60,000 nt of DNA, from assembly GCF_037975245.1 (NCBI RefSeq), contig NC_092570.1:9635501-9695500 (forward strand), written 5' to 3'. Both the position numbers and the translations under genes were made by a program. Positions 44,240 to 56,155 of the stretch are shown piece after piece. Each line of letters begins with the position of its first letter. Within the stretch, counting starts at the first letter, position 1. The notes under the pieces were generated by a model. The model was not told the origin of the DNA. It did no database searches and saw only the letters and a list, made by a program, of their open reading frames with translations. The DNA is from Apostichopus japonicus (taxonomy: Eukaryota > Echinodermata > Holothuroidea > Aspidochirotida > Stichopodidae).

Positions 44240-45400
44240 CCCTCTGTTGCGACCCCGGGTTTTTCCTTTGGCCTTCAAAGCCGATAAAAATAAAATTTTA
44301 GATAGATTCAGGGAAGTAAACTCAAAGGACCAAAAGACTACTGAGATGTTTCTGAAAGTTAACAAAAACGATATATTTACAATGATACGATCTCTACTGA
44401 TTTGTACAAGGATTATTGGTACTAGAAATTCGGAATATTACAGACAGATTTTGCAATATTATACGGCCGTTAAATTTTTAAAAGATTACTTAACTTATCT
44501 TACGCGGCGCGTGCCGGCTCTCGGTTCCTTTCGTAGCTGTTCTGACCTCCTTGCGTCACCAACAACGATGTCGGGATTCTCCCTCGTAGGCTGGTATCCC
44601 GTGACTTGGTCAGGAGCAAAACCGTTCCCCGCTGGTCCAATTCGACTCAACGTTTGTTTCCCAAGGATGGCTTCCTCCTGGGTGAACTCCGAAAAGCTCT
44701 GCCGAAGTCACGCCTGTCCCGGTTAAACGACGCACCAATCTAATAAACAAACAGTCTACCGGTTCCTCCGTCCGTTCCCTCGATAATTAATCTTTTATCC
44801 AAGGGCGTAGGAACCGGGGGGGGGGCTGGGGGGGGGGGGGCGCCAGCCCCCAGTGAAAAATGTGGAGGGGCGGAAGTATCATTCCGCCCCCCCGGTTCGC
44901 AAGTCAGAAAACCCCTTTTTCATTTTCAAATGAGAAAAAAAATATCATTTGGAGACCCAAATTGCATCTTAGGCCAGGTGAAAATACAAAATTAAGTTTA
45001 CAAAATGGAGTGGGTGGTGAAGTGTGCTATATTGTACCAAATTGCATCTAAGGCCCCCTGGAAATGCAAAAAATTCCAAAGGGGAGGGGGAAATCCCTCC
45101 CCTTAGACCCCTCCCCCAGGCCGGCCATCAGTCTTCAGCCCCCCCCCCCCACTCAAAAGTACCTTCCTACGCCACTGCTTTTATCTCAGATGAATTTCTT
45201 TTCACAGTAGATCGGAAAACTAAACTCTTCATCACCGAAAATATCTCTCCTTATATATAGCCGGGTTTAATCTCCCGAAAGTTCTTTTCCCGGAATCCTG
45301 ACGGAAAAACATCGAGAATCATCCATGTCTCGAAGACACGACTGATAGTTCAACGTTCATTGGTCGACGATATCCGGTCACCTGCTAAAAATAACTTCCC
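44240..45400 (-). other. Promoter-like / possible LTR-like segment split by a MITE
   Basis: On the minus strand a TATA-type sequence (GCTATATATAAGGAG, near 45250-45263) precedes a GC-richer leader interrupted by the MITE at 44800-45177. At the far end is the complement of GTTGCGACCCCGGG (near 44247-44262). I recognise no gag or pol domain. It could be LTR debris or an old promoter. Confidence 0.25.
44800..45177. mobile_element. Poly-G hAT-like MITE, family B copy 2, perfect 8-bp duplication
   Basis: It runs from CAAGGGCGTAGGAACC to CCTTCCTACGCCACTG. The termini are imperfect inverted repeats sharing GGCGTAGGAA. Exact CTTTTATC copies flank it at 44792-44799 and 45178-45185, an 8-bp duplication that supports hAT membership for the family. 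It contains long G and C runs. Confidence 0.9.
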
Positions 45401-47628
45401 GTATGTTCTTGGAATTTGTGATCGCTAATACCGAATAGCGCCATCATTTCTGGTCGCTTCGAGAAAAAACGCACAAGTTGTCAGTCACGACGAGTGACCT
45501 ACTTATCACCCTGACCAGCATATACTAAATACACGTACAATGAATACAGTCTTTCGTGACACAGCCTACGTCAGTGACGTACACAGGATTTTACAGGTAC
45601 GTGAGAAGAGAACTGGGAGAGGGGGGGGGGGGAGGAGGGAGGCTGGGGCGGAAGAATCTTCTCAAACAAATTTACCTCGAATGATTGAAAAAATGGATTA
45701 CAGAAATATGTTTAGACTTCAAATGGTGCATTATGAGCCATATCTTTAAAATTAGTCTATGATTAGGTCCTAACGTAATGTTGTGCTGAATAAATATTTT
45801 TGCATCCCCCCAAAACAATTACCCGACTGAACGTGTTTAGCCTCTACTGACGGTGGGGGAGGGCCGGAGGGGGGGGGGTGGCCCAATGGCCTAAGTCTGA
45901 GGTTGTACGCCAGCTAGGCTGTTCTTCCAACTGTAATTGTCCAATCAAATCCGATCTCTCTGGTCTAATCGTGCCGATTACCCGAGCAGACGACATGATT
46001 CGTTGCTCCTTTGCAACGCAAGGCTCCTTGCCTTTTTTTTTGCACGTAAACAAGCGCGTTTATGACCAACGTAAGGAATCTAAAATATTCTGCCAATAGA
46101 TGCTCGAATAGTAGCCAGGGTCCCATACAGATCAAGCTTTTCTATGAGACGGAAAGTAACTCTACACAACGTTATCATCCAAACCTAAGTATTTTTTCCC
46201 TCAAATTTACCGTAAATGCCAGTTATAGTGGCGTTAATTTTGTTGTCTACGGAACTAGTATCTCCATGAACTGACAAAGGTATAAATATTATATGTGAGT
46301 AGTACCTGGGAGTAGTTAGTGCGTTTTCGTACCGTGGAGTGATCCCTCCCTAAAATTCGATGGACACGGCACGTGAAGGTGGCATACTCCATATAAAGTC
46401 TATATCACTGATCCGCCCGAAAGTTCTCCTATCTCATAAAAAGTGCCGAACATCATCAGGAGAACATAATTTTTAATGTTTACCAAACGAAGTCGGGATT
46501 TTTGTTTGAAGCTTTGATGTTGAAGAGCATGAATGGCAGTAGGCCTACATGTGGTGCAAACATTGGACCCGTGAGAGGCAATTTTAGACCGCTTTAGGCC
46601 TTCCAGGAATTGCGTAGGAAAATTGTTTACTACTGAGTAAAGAGGTTTGTGACGAAAGTGCAGGCTCTCATCGAGATAAATTGTCATGGTCATGATACGA
46701 TCAACAGCTATCCAGTGATGGGTATAGGGTATGGCTAGTGAGAACTCGCTATGGCGATTTAGTTTATAAGTCAATGGAACAATTATATGGAGTGCGCTAC
46801 CTGCTTCAAGGAATCACTATGAAACAATTACTCAGAAAGTTGCGTTGTAAAATAGCGCCACAATTTAGTTTTTCACGTAGCCTTGTGCGTAATTTCTCCC
46901 AAATGGATTAAAACTTGCTTTAGCAGTTTGATGATGTTTTTCATTGCTGTTATCTCTATCACGTCATTTTTAATGGTTGGGTATGTGTCTCATTTAAGGC
47001 ATTGTAAGAATTCTTTAGTGAAACGGTAGTTGATAAATGTGTCTCTTCTAAGTCCATGGTATAAACATGCAGTATCGTGCTTATAACTTGTGCACGCTCA
47101 AAATGTTAACGGTCACGGTGAAAACATTTACAATGTTCGGTATATAGAACATACCACCTAAGGTGTGTGTAAGGATGTACACTTCATCAATTCCAACACC
47201 CTTAATTACAGGCCTCATTTATAGTCTGAATGTGCGGCCTCAGATTGCATCATTCCTCGTCTACTATTTTACTGCAGGGAGTGGAGGGGGGGGGGTCGGG
47301 GTCACCCAGGCCCTCTATATGGGAGTCGGTTTCCGTCAGGGCCACACGCATCCCGTGTTTTTGAAGCCATAGATCCGCCCCTGCAGTTGCTCTAGCTGTT
47401 TACTGCCGAGCAACCAAGTCATACACGTTCAATCATGCGCACTGTATAACATCTGGCGTATACTAATATTTACCTTTGATATGCCTTCCGTCATCGCGCA
47501 CTGAGGGAACCGAGCAAAGCATGCAAACTCTGGCGCCGTTTGTACTCGGAAGTTGTCACTGCTGATTCGTATATTTAGAACTGTAGGCTTACTGTTCTTG
47601 TGTCGATTCCCCGCTATGTAGGCATAGA
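45401..47628. other. No recognisable gene
   Basis: Mixed sequence with poly-G runs at about 45620-45632, 45870-45878 and 47286-47295. Predicted frames here (for example 46400-46774 minus and 45540-45749 plus) carry no motif I recognise. Confidence 0.4.
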
Positions 47629-48055
47629 CATAGGATCCCAATTTGATTTGGCGGGGGGGGGGGGGGGGGTGGTGGGGCGGTTGTAACGACTTGCCCGAAA
47701 AATATAACCAATATTTTTCGCGCGCCGAGCGCGCGTTCAACATGTTAATGTACATATCCTATAGGCATGCATCGGTGATTATTCATCGCATGCCAATTAC
47801 CCTTCCATATTGGTTAGGATTTTTTGGAAAGTCGTTACAATAATAATGATAATAATGATATCAGTTTAACCATTGAAAAACACACATGGTACCGTATGGT
47901 GCTGGTGAAAACTATTGCATTCCTTTAGCTACATCATTGCAATTTTTTTTCTTTCAGTAGATGCCCGAAAAATTCTCAGCATATTGCCCGAATTTTCACA
48001 AAAATATTTGGTTGGGGGGGGCTGCATCCCCCAGCCCCCGCCTCCTACGCCTATG
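47629..48055 (+). mobile_element. Poly-G hAT-like MITE, family A longest copy (427 bp)
   Basis: The left end is CATAGGATCCCAATTTGATT with a long G run (about 47643-47661). The right end is CGCCTCCTACGCCTATG. Flanks GGCATAGA and GGTATAGG agree at 6 of 8. It shares both end regions with 4837-5012 and keeps an interior of about 250 bp that the shorter copy lacks. Confidence 0.8.
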
Positions 48056-48599
48056 GGTATAGGTAGATGTGACCAGGGGTGCAGCCATGCAATGAGTGCA
48101 AACCCCGCACTCCGCTTAGATTCTGAGTTACAGCATGGTTTGTGACTCATGCAGGATCCAAAGTCTGTAACCAGGGAGTTGTTGAGATTTCAGACAAATC
48201 GAATGAAAAATGAAGAAATGTAAGTAATTCATGTTGGCAAAACGTGACAAAATTTTACGCAAAATTTCGGCAGAATCGGCAGAATTGCAACAATTGGAAT
48301 GACGTCCATTGATTTTATCTCTTTATGTGGAATAACGCATACACAGCTATTACAGGTATAATATCTGGAGAGAAACCACAATTAGGAAAGGCTGAATAGT
48401 AAAGGTAAAATTCCCAAAACGTGTTTTGGTAAACACGTACTGAAATATTCTAGGAATGGTAACAATTGAAATATCGTGCTTTGTTTGTATCTCTCTATAA
48501 TTGGAATAACGCCTAGTATAGCTATTTGATAAAATGCATGGTCATGAAGCTTGACTAGACTGTAGTGAACAACCGTAATATCATTTGTTTTGCATGACC

Positions 48600-48740
48600 A
48601 TAATGAATCAGCCGAGTGACAAGTTTCCTAAAGTGATTTCTAAGCAAAACGACAACAATTGCCTAAATATAAATCCAAGTGTCTTCAGGTCCAACAGAAA
48701 CGGATTCTTACGGAAGCTTACAAGTGCCATCAACATCAGA
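48600..48740 (-). repeat. Repeat matching the end of the 3272-3535 element
   Basis: The reverse complement (GGGGCAAATTTTTCTGATGT, GATGGCACTTGTAAGCTTCC) matches about 3487-3530. The rest is not recognised. Confidence 0.5.
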
Positions 48741-49484
48741 AAAATTTGCCCCATAAGTTGACATTTTTCAGTAAATTGTTTCGATAACAAGATAATATCT
48801 TATCAAAAATCAGAAAAATGTTGGATTGCTCAGTTGCTTTAACTGAGCAATTGAACAATTTTCTGCAAAATGCTCAATTGACAACTTATCGTATCTCGTC
48901 AATTCAACACTTTCTGCATTTTCCCCATATTCTGCTCCGTTTATGTCAACCTATAATTTCATTTTCAACGCTGTTTTATTAACAAACTCACGTTTATTCA
49001 ATTTAACTCTCTTTTAAAAGAGGCAGAAGTTGATATCAAACAGTCTTGTTGAAATCGTTTTTAAGTTAATGAAGGCAGTTAATATTTGAGAACGAAAAGT
49101 TTGAACGAAAACTACCATAATTCTTTCCTGTATTTTAATGGAATTGTCAAACATCTTTGTTTCGTGAGTTGCAACAACAACAAACTTGTTTGACTATACG
49201 CCATAGAAATTGATAAGGATTTCTATAGTGTACGCACGATTACCTGAACCTCGTCAATTCACAGACCGATTCCGCGAAAAATCCTGCTATGCGCGATTTA
49301 GAGGTAAACATTCCCATAACTATCGTATTCACAATTAACTTATGACATCAGATACCGGAAGTTCCGGAACATTTAAATATGTTAACATTCAGGCATAAAT
49401 TGGTTTGTAACCTCAAAGCCAACCTTACATATGCTTGCTTTGCGATTAAACTAAGTTGATATTAACTCGGTCTTGTGGCTAAGA

Positions 49485-49655
49485 TCATGTGTAGTATCTG
49501 TTCCCTTTCGAGGGGAATCCTGATACACACCTGACGATGATCACACAGTCACAGTCTCGATGCAAGGGGACTGGTGTTGAGAACGGATCAGTCGTTCGGT
49601 TGTTTGGTTTTCGTGCCCAGGTTCTTTCCTGGGTGACTTTTCTTATAAAAGTATA
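49485..49655 (+). repeat. Promoter-like duplicated module, copy 1
   Basis: ATCATGTGTAGTATCTGTTC, CCCTTTCGAGGGGAAT, ACACAGTCACAGTCTCGATG, CAAGGGGACTG, GTCGTTCGGTTGTTTGGTTT, CAGGTTCTTTCCTG and a TATAAAAGTATAT sequence recur in the same order at 55308-55500 and, decayed, at 55645-55790. It lies about 0.75 kb upstream of the first AADAC-like gene. Confidence 0.75.
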
Positions 49656-49664
49656 TTAACTGTG

Positions 49665-49775
49665 AGTGACCGATGGTTGGTCCTATCGTCTTTATTTAGT
49701 TATCGTTGGTTGGTCCAATTGTCTCTATATATAATTACCATTGGCTTGTCCTTTTGTGTCCATATTGTTCATAGA
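49665..49775 (+). repeat. 35-bp tandem repeat, three units
   Basis: Three diverged copies have the form CGATGGTTGGTCCTATCGTC, CGTTGGTTGGTCCAATTGTC and CATTGGCTTGTCCTTTTGTG, each with an AT-rich remainder. Confidence 0.7.
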
Positions 49776-50354
49776 TATAGTCTGCGCACAAGGGCGCACT
49801 AGCATATTGTCGCTGTAATCAGCTGTATCAGCTGGAAGCTATTGACTGTGTCTATAAACTATGTGATCTTGTATTACAACTTGTTAATTCAACAGTCGAT
49901 AATGCAATTCAGTGACACGTTGAGATGATATGTACTGATACAAAGTAAATGAGTATCATAGAAACACCTCTTAATGGGTTAGACTTATCTGCAGGGTATT
50001 GGTATGCTCTAATCGTATTTCGTCCACTGTGTGTGTCTATGTATATAATTCCGTAAAGAACGGTACGCTAACTGAACCCAAACACTGATAACGCTATCAA
50101 ACAAGTAGAGATGAGTGCGTTGCAGTATATGACATCTCGGGATGTCCACATAAATATTCATGACCATAACTGTTTGGCTAGCTCGTCAAATTAATGTCAC
50201 GACTAATATTCATCACGTTTAGAAAGTGTGTTGCCTTTAAAGCATGCAGCATCAACAATATGACCGTCCCATGTATTCACCATATAAATGTTTGTCCATT
50301 TTACAGCTTATCATTCTATAGTCATACTTTCGAAGGAATCTATTTGCCATTGAC

Positions 50355-50361
50355 TATATAA
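50355..50361 (+). promoter_or_regulatory. TATA-box-like sequence before AADAC-like gene 1
   Basis: TATATAA ends 25 bp before the start codon at 50387. If used, transcription would start at or just before the ATG, giving an almost absent 5' UTR. It may therefore be coincidental, or an upstream non-coding exon may exist. Confidence 0.35.
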
Positions 50362-50386
50362 CCCTTCTAATAACCGTCTTTGAGAG

Positions 50387-53300
50387 ATGTCTTGGTTTCG
50401 CCTTGTATCCTTCCTACTTCTTCTCTACGTTGCCTTCATATTCTACGTACCAGTTCCTGACAATGTTAACCAGAAACTTCAATACCGATCCGTCTCAGCG
50501 ATGACAAAATTTTCGAAACATCTGGTAAGTTCTATTTGACAAAAGTTGTCATATTTATGAATGAGAATTCAATCTTATTGGTTTTGATTTTGGCAATTAA
50601 TGGAGTTGTAGATCTCATCCAATTTGGGTATATGACGTCATCACTCAGGAGTCAGATCGAATTTCATATATCCACCAAGTTTGAAAAACAAGTGCATTGA
50701 ACCCCTGACCTCAAGACGTTTGATATTTACTTTAATTACTGAATACAACCTTATGGTATAAGAGTAGTTTCGAACACGTTAAATTTAACGTTAAATTTGT
50801 CCACGTTTGACCTTTGACCTCCCTTCATCATGTGACCTTTGGCATTTTGTAGTATCTAATCCACTGTAAAATTGCAGAGTCTGATATCCTATATGGGCTT
50901 GAGGGTTTCCCCGCAGTTGCCACGTTTGGTATGCATGTGCGAAATGACCAAAATGTTGTTTTTGGTTATGTGCCCCTTGACCTTTCAAACTGTCATGTCA
51001 TCATACATTCATGCCCAGCACACGCCCACCAAGTTTACGGTTTAGTAGGAGTTCGTAACCCACTTTTGAGCAATCACGCACACATACACACTCACCCAAA
51101 CGGACCCGTTCCGTCGACGCACCACAAATGGAGCCTTGACCACTCATTCCTATAAAACCACGAAGGACCTTCCAGTAGCCTTTTCTAAATTCCAAACCAT
51201 GCATTTCAACAGTAAACGTTCCTATGGTAACCGATATAGTATTAATACAATGCAATGACCAACTAAATTCAATATGTCATTCCCATATGTGTATGTCTTG
51301 GGATGAGATAACTACAATTGGCCGGAGCATTTACAATTGGAGCTCATAGCGTACTATTCATACCTACATTATACTCTGGGAAGAACATGATAGTGAATAC
51401 ATTATTACCTCCACGAGTTTGCTTGCAACGAGAATATTTATTGAGCAATTAAGTATCGCTTTCCCCTCTGGCAACGTTTTGTCCAATATTTTTCAAGAAT
51501 ATCGTATCCTCAACAATGAACAGATACATTCAATATATCATTGTGGTAAGTTCAGCTTCCCAGTACATGCTTCATCAGTTGTGTTTATAAAAAACACTTG
51601 ACTGGTTGCATTTTACAACAGCTGAACTTATGTGATAAGTTTATTACCAGAACATAAGATATGATAATTTTCCTACTGCAGTTTATGTTATGCTTTGATC
51701 CTTCATGTGAAAATTATGTTTTTTTTTACAGGCAACTTTGTATTCGTGTTTTGTTCCTGGTACGACGGGTCAGGTTAAAATGACGAGAAAGCTCCTTGAT
51801 ATTACTCGCAAGTGGGTGCTGCCATCTGGTAAAATATACGGCCCTGACGTGCATCTAAGTGTAGAGAGGTTTGATGGGGTCAAAGTTCACGTATATACTC
51901 CACCTGCAGGTATAAGTCAAACTCTGCTACCTGGATTCATTTACATACATGGAGGAGGTCTTGGTTTCTTCGACCCAGGTAGAGTATATACTATAGCAAC
52001 TTTAACAGAGAGGTATAGCTATAAAGAATAGTAAGTAATATATATCTCTGCTACCTGGATTCATTTACATACATGGAGGAGGCCTTGGTTTCTTCGATCC
52101 AGGTAGAGTATATACTATAGCAACCTTAACAGAGAGGTATAGCTATTAGGAATAGTAAATAATATACATCTCTGCTACCTGAATTCATTTACATACATGG
52201 AGGAGGCCTTGGTCTCTTCGATCCAGGTAGAGTATACTAGCAACCTTAACAGAGAGGTATAGCTATAAGGAATAGTAAGTAATATATATCTCTGCTACCT
52301 GGATTCATTTACATACATGGATGGAGGTCTTGGTCTCTTCGATCCAGGTAGAGTATATACTAGTTACCTTAACAGAGAGGTATAGCTATTAGGAATAGTA
52401 AGTAATATATATCTCTGCTACCTGGATTCATTTACATACATGGAGGAGGTCAATGATTTAACATTGGCTATTGTTGAACTCTGGTATTTATTTGGCCAAA
52501 ACACATTGGGATGATATCATCATGGCAGAGGTGAACGAAGAACAGCTGAGATATATAATATAAATAATTATCTCTCGCAATCTCTGGTCTCATCAAAATA
52601 GTCGTTTCCCCCCCCCCTCTCCCGCCCGGAGCCCCCATCCCCCAATCCCCACTCCACAAAATAATTAAAACGAAATCGTCTGGAACGCTTACAATTCATC
52701 AGTTGTAACATGCATTGCGCAAGCATGTGAAACAATCCTGACTTGTGGTGATATCTTAATTTTATTTATACGCTACATATAATGATCCCACGGGGGAGTG
52801 GGGAGTCATATTCATACGACTTTTAACAAAAATACATCATATGATACTTTCTCGCACTCTTGAATTCGCGTCAATATTAGAATGATTCTAGACAAACAAC
52901 AAGCATGCAGTTAGGGGGGAAGCTTAAAACCCCACGTATGCATTTATTCTCGCCGACGGTTCAGTACAAGTGTGGAGTCAATTATCACAACATCACGATG
53001 ATTCACATTCCTGCCGAAAACTTGTGACTATTCGTATAGAGATCGTACTTCTTTGATTCTAACGATTTCTGAGAATGGGGCAAAACGTTTAGGAAAAGTA
53101 TACATCGTCATGATTGAGTGATTATTTCAAATACAATAGTATGCAAACAATCGTGTAGAGCCAGGGATCGGTTTGTTGGTGTGTATAATGGATTACACAA
53201 TGAGGCTTTGGAGAGTTCCATTTCTACTATAGTTGTTTTTATATTTTTTTTTATAGAGCACTATGATGGTCTAACTCGTAAGATGTGCCTGGAACTTAAT

Positions 53301-54742
53301 GCAGTTGTGATTTCAATAGAGTAAGTCTGCAATGAAAACCTGTACTAAAGTAGTCCTTAATTAATTTAATTTCCTACGGGAGCCGGAGAGAGACGTTGGT
53401 CGGAAAAGAAGGGTGACCGAGCACCAAAATCTCATTCAACTTAAATTGAGCAATTTTCTGGTCGAATCGACGGGGTGCTCAAGCCGAAGGGCCTTAGGAC
53501 CATTGTAACTGACGGGTGCTATACTGTGGGTCGATTGTTTTCACATATAGTACTTAACTTTTGCGGGTCCGATTCGGTCACAAATTTATTTTCTTCGATT
53601 CCAGTTGACTAAATCAACAAACGAGTTTTTTACACCTTGTGTTATAGGTCGTTGATGTTAAGATAATCTAAGCAATTTGTTGTTATAATAATAATGACGA
53701 CGACAACAACCACGTCGATGGCAATCATGATGATGATGGTGATGGTGATGGTGGTGGTGATGGTGGTGGTGATGGTGGTGGTGATGATGATTATGATGGC
53801 GATGGCGATCTCGATTGCGATGGCGACGGCGACGACGATGACGTTGACAAAGATGATGATAATGATAGTTTATGACCATGAAAATGACGTTTATGACATC
53901 TTGTATCGCCTTTGTCTCTTTCTTTGTACAGCTACCGTCTGACACCAGAACACGTGTTTCCGATTCCATTCGAAGATTCCTTTAAGGCAACAAAATGGTT
54001 TCTACTCCACGCAGTTGACTACAATGTGGATGCAGAACGAGTCGCTATTGGCGGAGATAGTGCTGGTGGATACCTATCTACTACCGTAGCGCAAGCCATA
54101 CACGATGATGCCACGACATTTGACCTAAAGCTTCAGGTTCTTCTGTATCCATGGTTACAGATTTTGGACTTGAAGACGCCATCATACCAGAAATATCGAT
54201 ATGAAATAGGTTCAGAGGGCATCATCCCTCTTGAAATAGTTGCTTTGTTTGCCGCCATGCACGTGTATGGACTACAGACCAATGAAACCATTCTCGAAGC
54301 TTTCATGACCAATAATCACATATCAGAAGAATTCAAACAAGGTACTCTTTACAAGGAGAAATTATCGCATTCTCTTTTGCCATCAAAACACCGCGATTAT
54401 CCTTATTATCAACCGCCAACGAAATCGTTCCCGCAATCCGATGACGGCAGAAGAATTTGGGAAGAATCGAGCAAGGTGTTTTTGGATCCCAAGTTATCCC
54501 CTCTTCTGATGGAAGATTTAACTGGTATGCCCGTGACCTATATAGTCACAGTTGAATATGACTCTATAAGGGACGACGGGATCATTTATGGTAAACTACT
54601 TGAACAAGCTGGTGTTGACGTCACATGGCGTCACTATGACAACGCTTTCCATGGAATAATTTGGGTTGCACCTGGTATCATATTTGAGGATGGAAGTAAG
54701 ATTATGGAGGAAGTTTATACATTTGTTAGATCAAAGTTATGA
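50387..54742 (+). CDS. Arylacetamide deacetylase (AADAC/NCEH1)-like serine hydrolase 1
   Basis: AADAC-family enzymes are hormone-sensitive-lipase-type alpha/beta hydrolases anchored in the ER membrane that cleave ester or amide bonds in lipids and xenobiotics. Four exons join in phase: 50387-50524, 51732-51978, 53257-53320 and 53932-54742 (1260 nt, 419 aa). An N-terminal hydrophobic anchor (about residues 4-21, SFLLLLYVAFIFYV) is followed by the oxyanion motif HGGG (119-122), DYRLTPEHVFP (about 150-160), the nucleophile GGDSAGG (Ser193), the acid EYDSIRDDG (Asp360) and the catalytic His in DNAFHG (His390), so the triad is complete. Intron phases are 0, 1 and 2. The donor end of exon 2 is tandemly amplified in the following intron. 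ATTAAA sequences at about 54770-54795 may direct polyadenylation. The substrate cannot be read from sequence. Confidence 0.95.
51921..52450 (+). repeat. Tandem array of exon-2 3' end plus splice donor
   Basis: A unit of about 122 bp starting TCTGCTACCTGGATTCATTT repeats four times, with a truncated fifth. Each unit carries the codons for PGFIYIHGGG and the FFDPG or LFDPG end, followed by a copy of the GTAGAGTATA donor and about 70 bp of intron. The first unit is the true exon end; the others lie in intron 2 and have small differences (unit 4 has a 4-bp insertion in the HGGG codons). No acceptor precedes the extra units, so they cannot be separate exons on their own. Confidence 0.93.
53694..53865 (+). 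repeat. GAT/GGT trinucleotide microsatellite
   Basis: Imperfect (GATGGTGGT)n and (GATGGC)n run, ending about 70 bp before the exon-4 acceptor of AADAC-like gene 1. The His-rich frame on the opposite strand is an artefact. Confidence 0.95.
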
Positions 54743-56083
54743 TATGCACATTTATAAGCAGCGTTATATTAAATGTCATATTTTCATTAAATTATGGTTG
54801 GTTGGTCAAGTTTCCGACCTGTTAAATGATGAAACAAATTTTATGTTTGGATACTCCTACCTCGAGCATGGGATTTACTTCCCCTAACTTTATACTTTAT
54901 GTTGAATAATCAATGTAAACAAATGGTAAAGATCAATCACGAGAAATTAACAATGCCGGCAATGGAAATAATAATGAGGATGAAATTCTTTTCATTTCAA
55001 ATACAAATCCTGATTTACAAAACCAGGAAGATTGACGAGAAACTCAAGTAAGCCTTTTATATTGGGATGTTGTAAATGCAAACAGATGGAAGTATAACTG
55101 CAAATTAATATACATCGATGGCAAAGAACTAATTACCAAAGTGAAGCCAAGAGTTTTCGACATCATAGCTCCGCCTACACGCGTGTAGAACACTTGCGTC
55201 GGAAATCCTTTTTTTTCAACAATTTCTAAAAGTTTGTCCTTATACACTAGCATGAGAAAACTGGAGTCTCGGGAATGCATAAACGATCTGAGAACATATT
55301 TAAGGATGGCTATGATCATGTGTAGTATTTGTTCCCTTTCGAGAGGAATGGTAATACACACCCGACGATGATGACACAGTCACAGTCTCGATGCAAGGGG
55401 ACTGCAGGGGTTGAGAGCGTATTAGTCGTTCGGTTGTTTGGTTTTCGTGCCCAGGTTCTTTCCTGTGTGACTTTTCTTAAAAAGTATATATAAGAGAGTT
55501 CAATGAGCTGCCATGGTTGATATCAAGGACATTCCATACTAATACGTGACTAGAAGTGAATAGGTATGCAGTCTGTATATTGACTGTTGATTCTCAGCCT
55601 TTTATTCTAGATGGTATATCACAGTACATAGTAGATCGATGGTTATGTGTTGTATCTATTCCCTTTCGAATGGCTCTTAATATTTAAATACTTTTTTTAA
55701 ACACTTCACTTGACGTGACATCGTCATGAGCATACGGTATCACAGTCTCAAAGTAAGTAGACTATATGCCTGAGAGGTGGCTCACCAGTTTTCGGGCCCT
55801 AGAATCCTTTGTGATAAATTTTTGTTCGAGTAATATTCGTGACATTTTCAATGTGATTATTGCAAGATACACTGGTTTAATATCTAAGAATGTTATCCTT
55901 GTTAACCCTCTAACCCCTTTCTGGCTATATAGAGCTGGCTATAGAGCCCTTTTCTGGCTATAGAGAAGATCTTTATTTGGAAACTAGTGTATTATTATTT
56001 GTAAGGATGTATACGAAGTCCAAATATAAAAGCAAAATGACACAAAATCATGCTCTATAAAATGTATTAACTTCTATGACCGG
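54743..56083. other. Intergenic region between the convergent AADAC-like genes
   Basis: Contains the second and third copies of the 49485-49655 module (55308-55500 and 55645-55790) and otherwise no gene. The minus-strand frame 55361-55044 has no recognised motif. Confidence 0.6.
55308..55500 (+). repeat. Promoter-like duplicated module, copy 2
   Basis: Closely similar to 49485-49655 in the same orientation. It retains CCCTTTCGAGAGGAAT, ACACAGTCACAGTCTCGATG, GTCGTTCGGTTGTTTGGTTT and a TATA-like AAAGTATATATAAGAG end. A third, strongly decayed copy is visible at 55645-55790 (CCCTTTCGAATGG, TATCACAGTCTCAAAG). No gene follows either copy on the plus strand. Confidence 0.75.
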
Positions 56084-56089
56084 TTTATT
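56084..56089 (-). terminator. AATAAA polyadenylation signal of AADAC-like gene 2
   Basis: AATAAA on the minus strand, about 67 nt after the stop codon at 56156. Confidence 0.6.
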
Positions 56090-56155
56090 CATTAGCCTGT
56101 CAGACATATTCCATGTGTTTTTGGAATATGTGAGTGCCCCTTTGAACAGGGAAGT

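Noticed and set aside
53658-53969. Histidine-rich protein frame (minus strand)
   Set aside because: It is the complement of a GAT/GGT microsatellite in an intron of AADAC-like gene 1 and overlaps a real exon start on the other strand.
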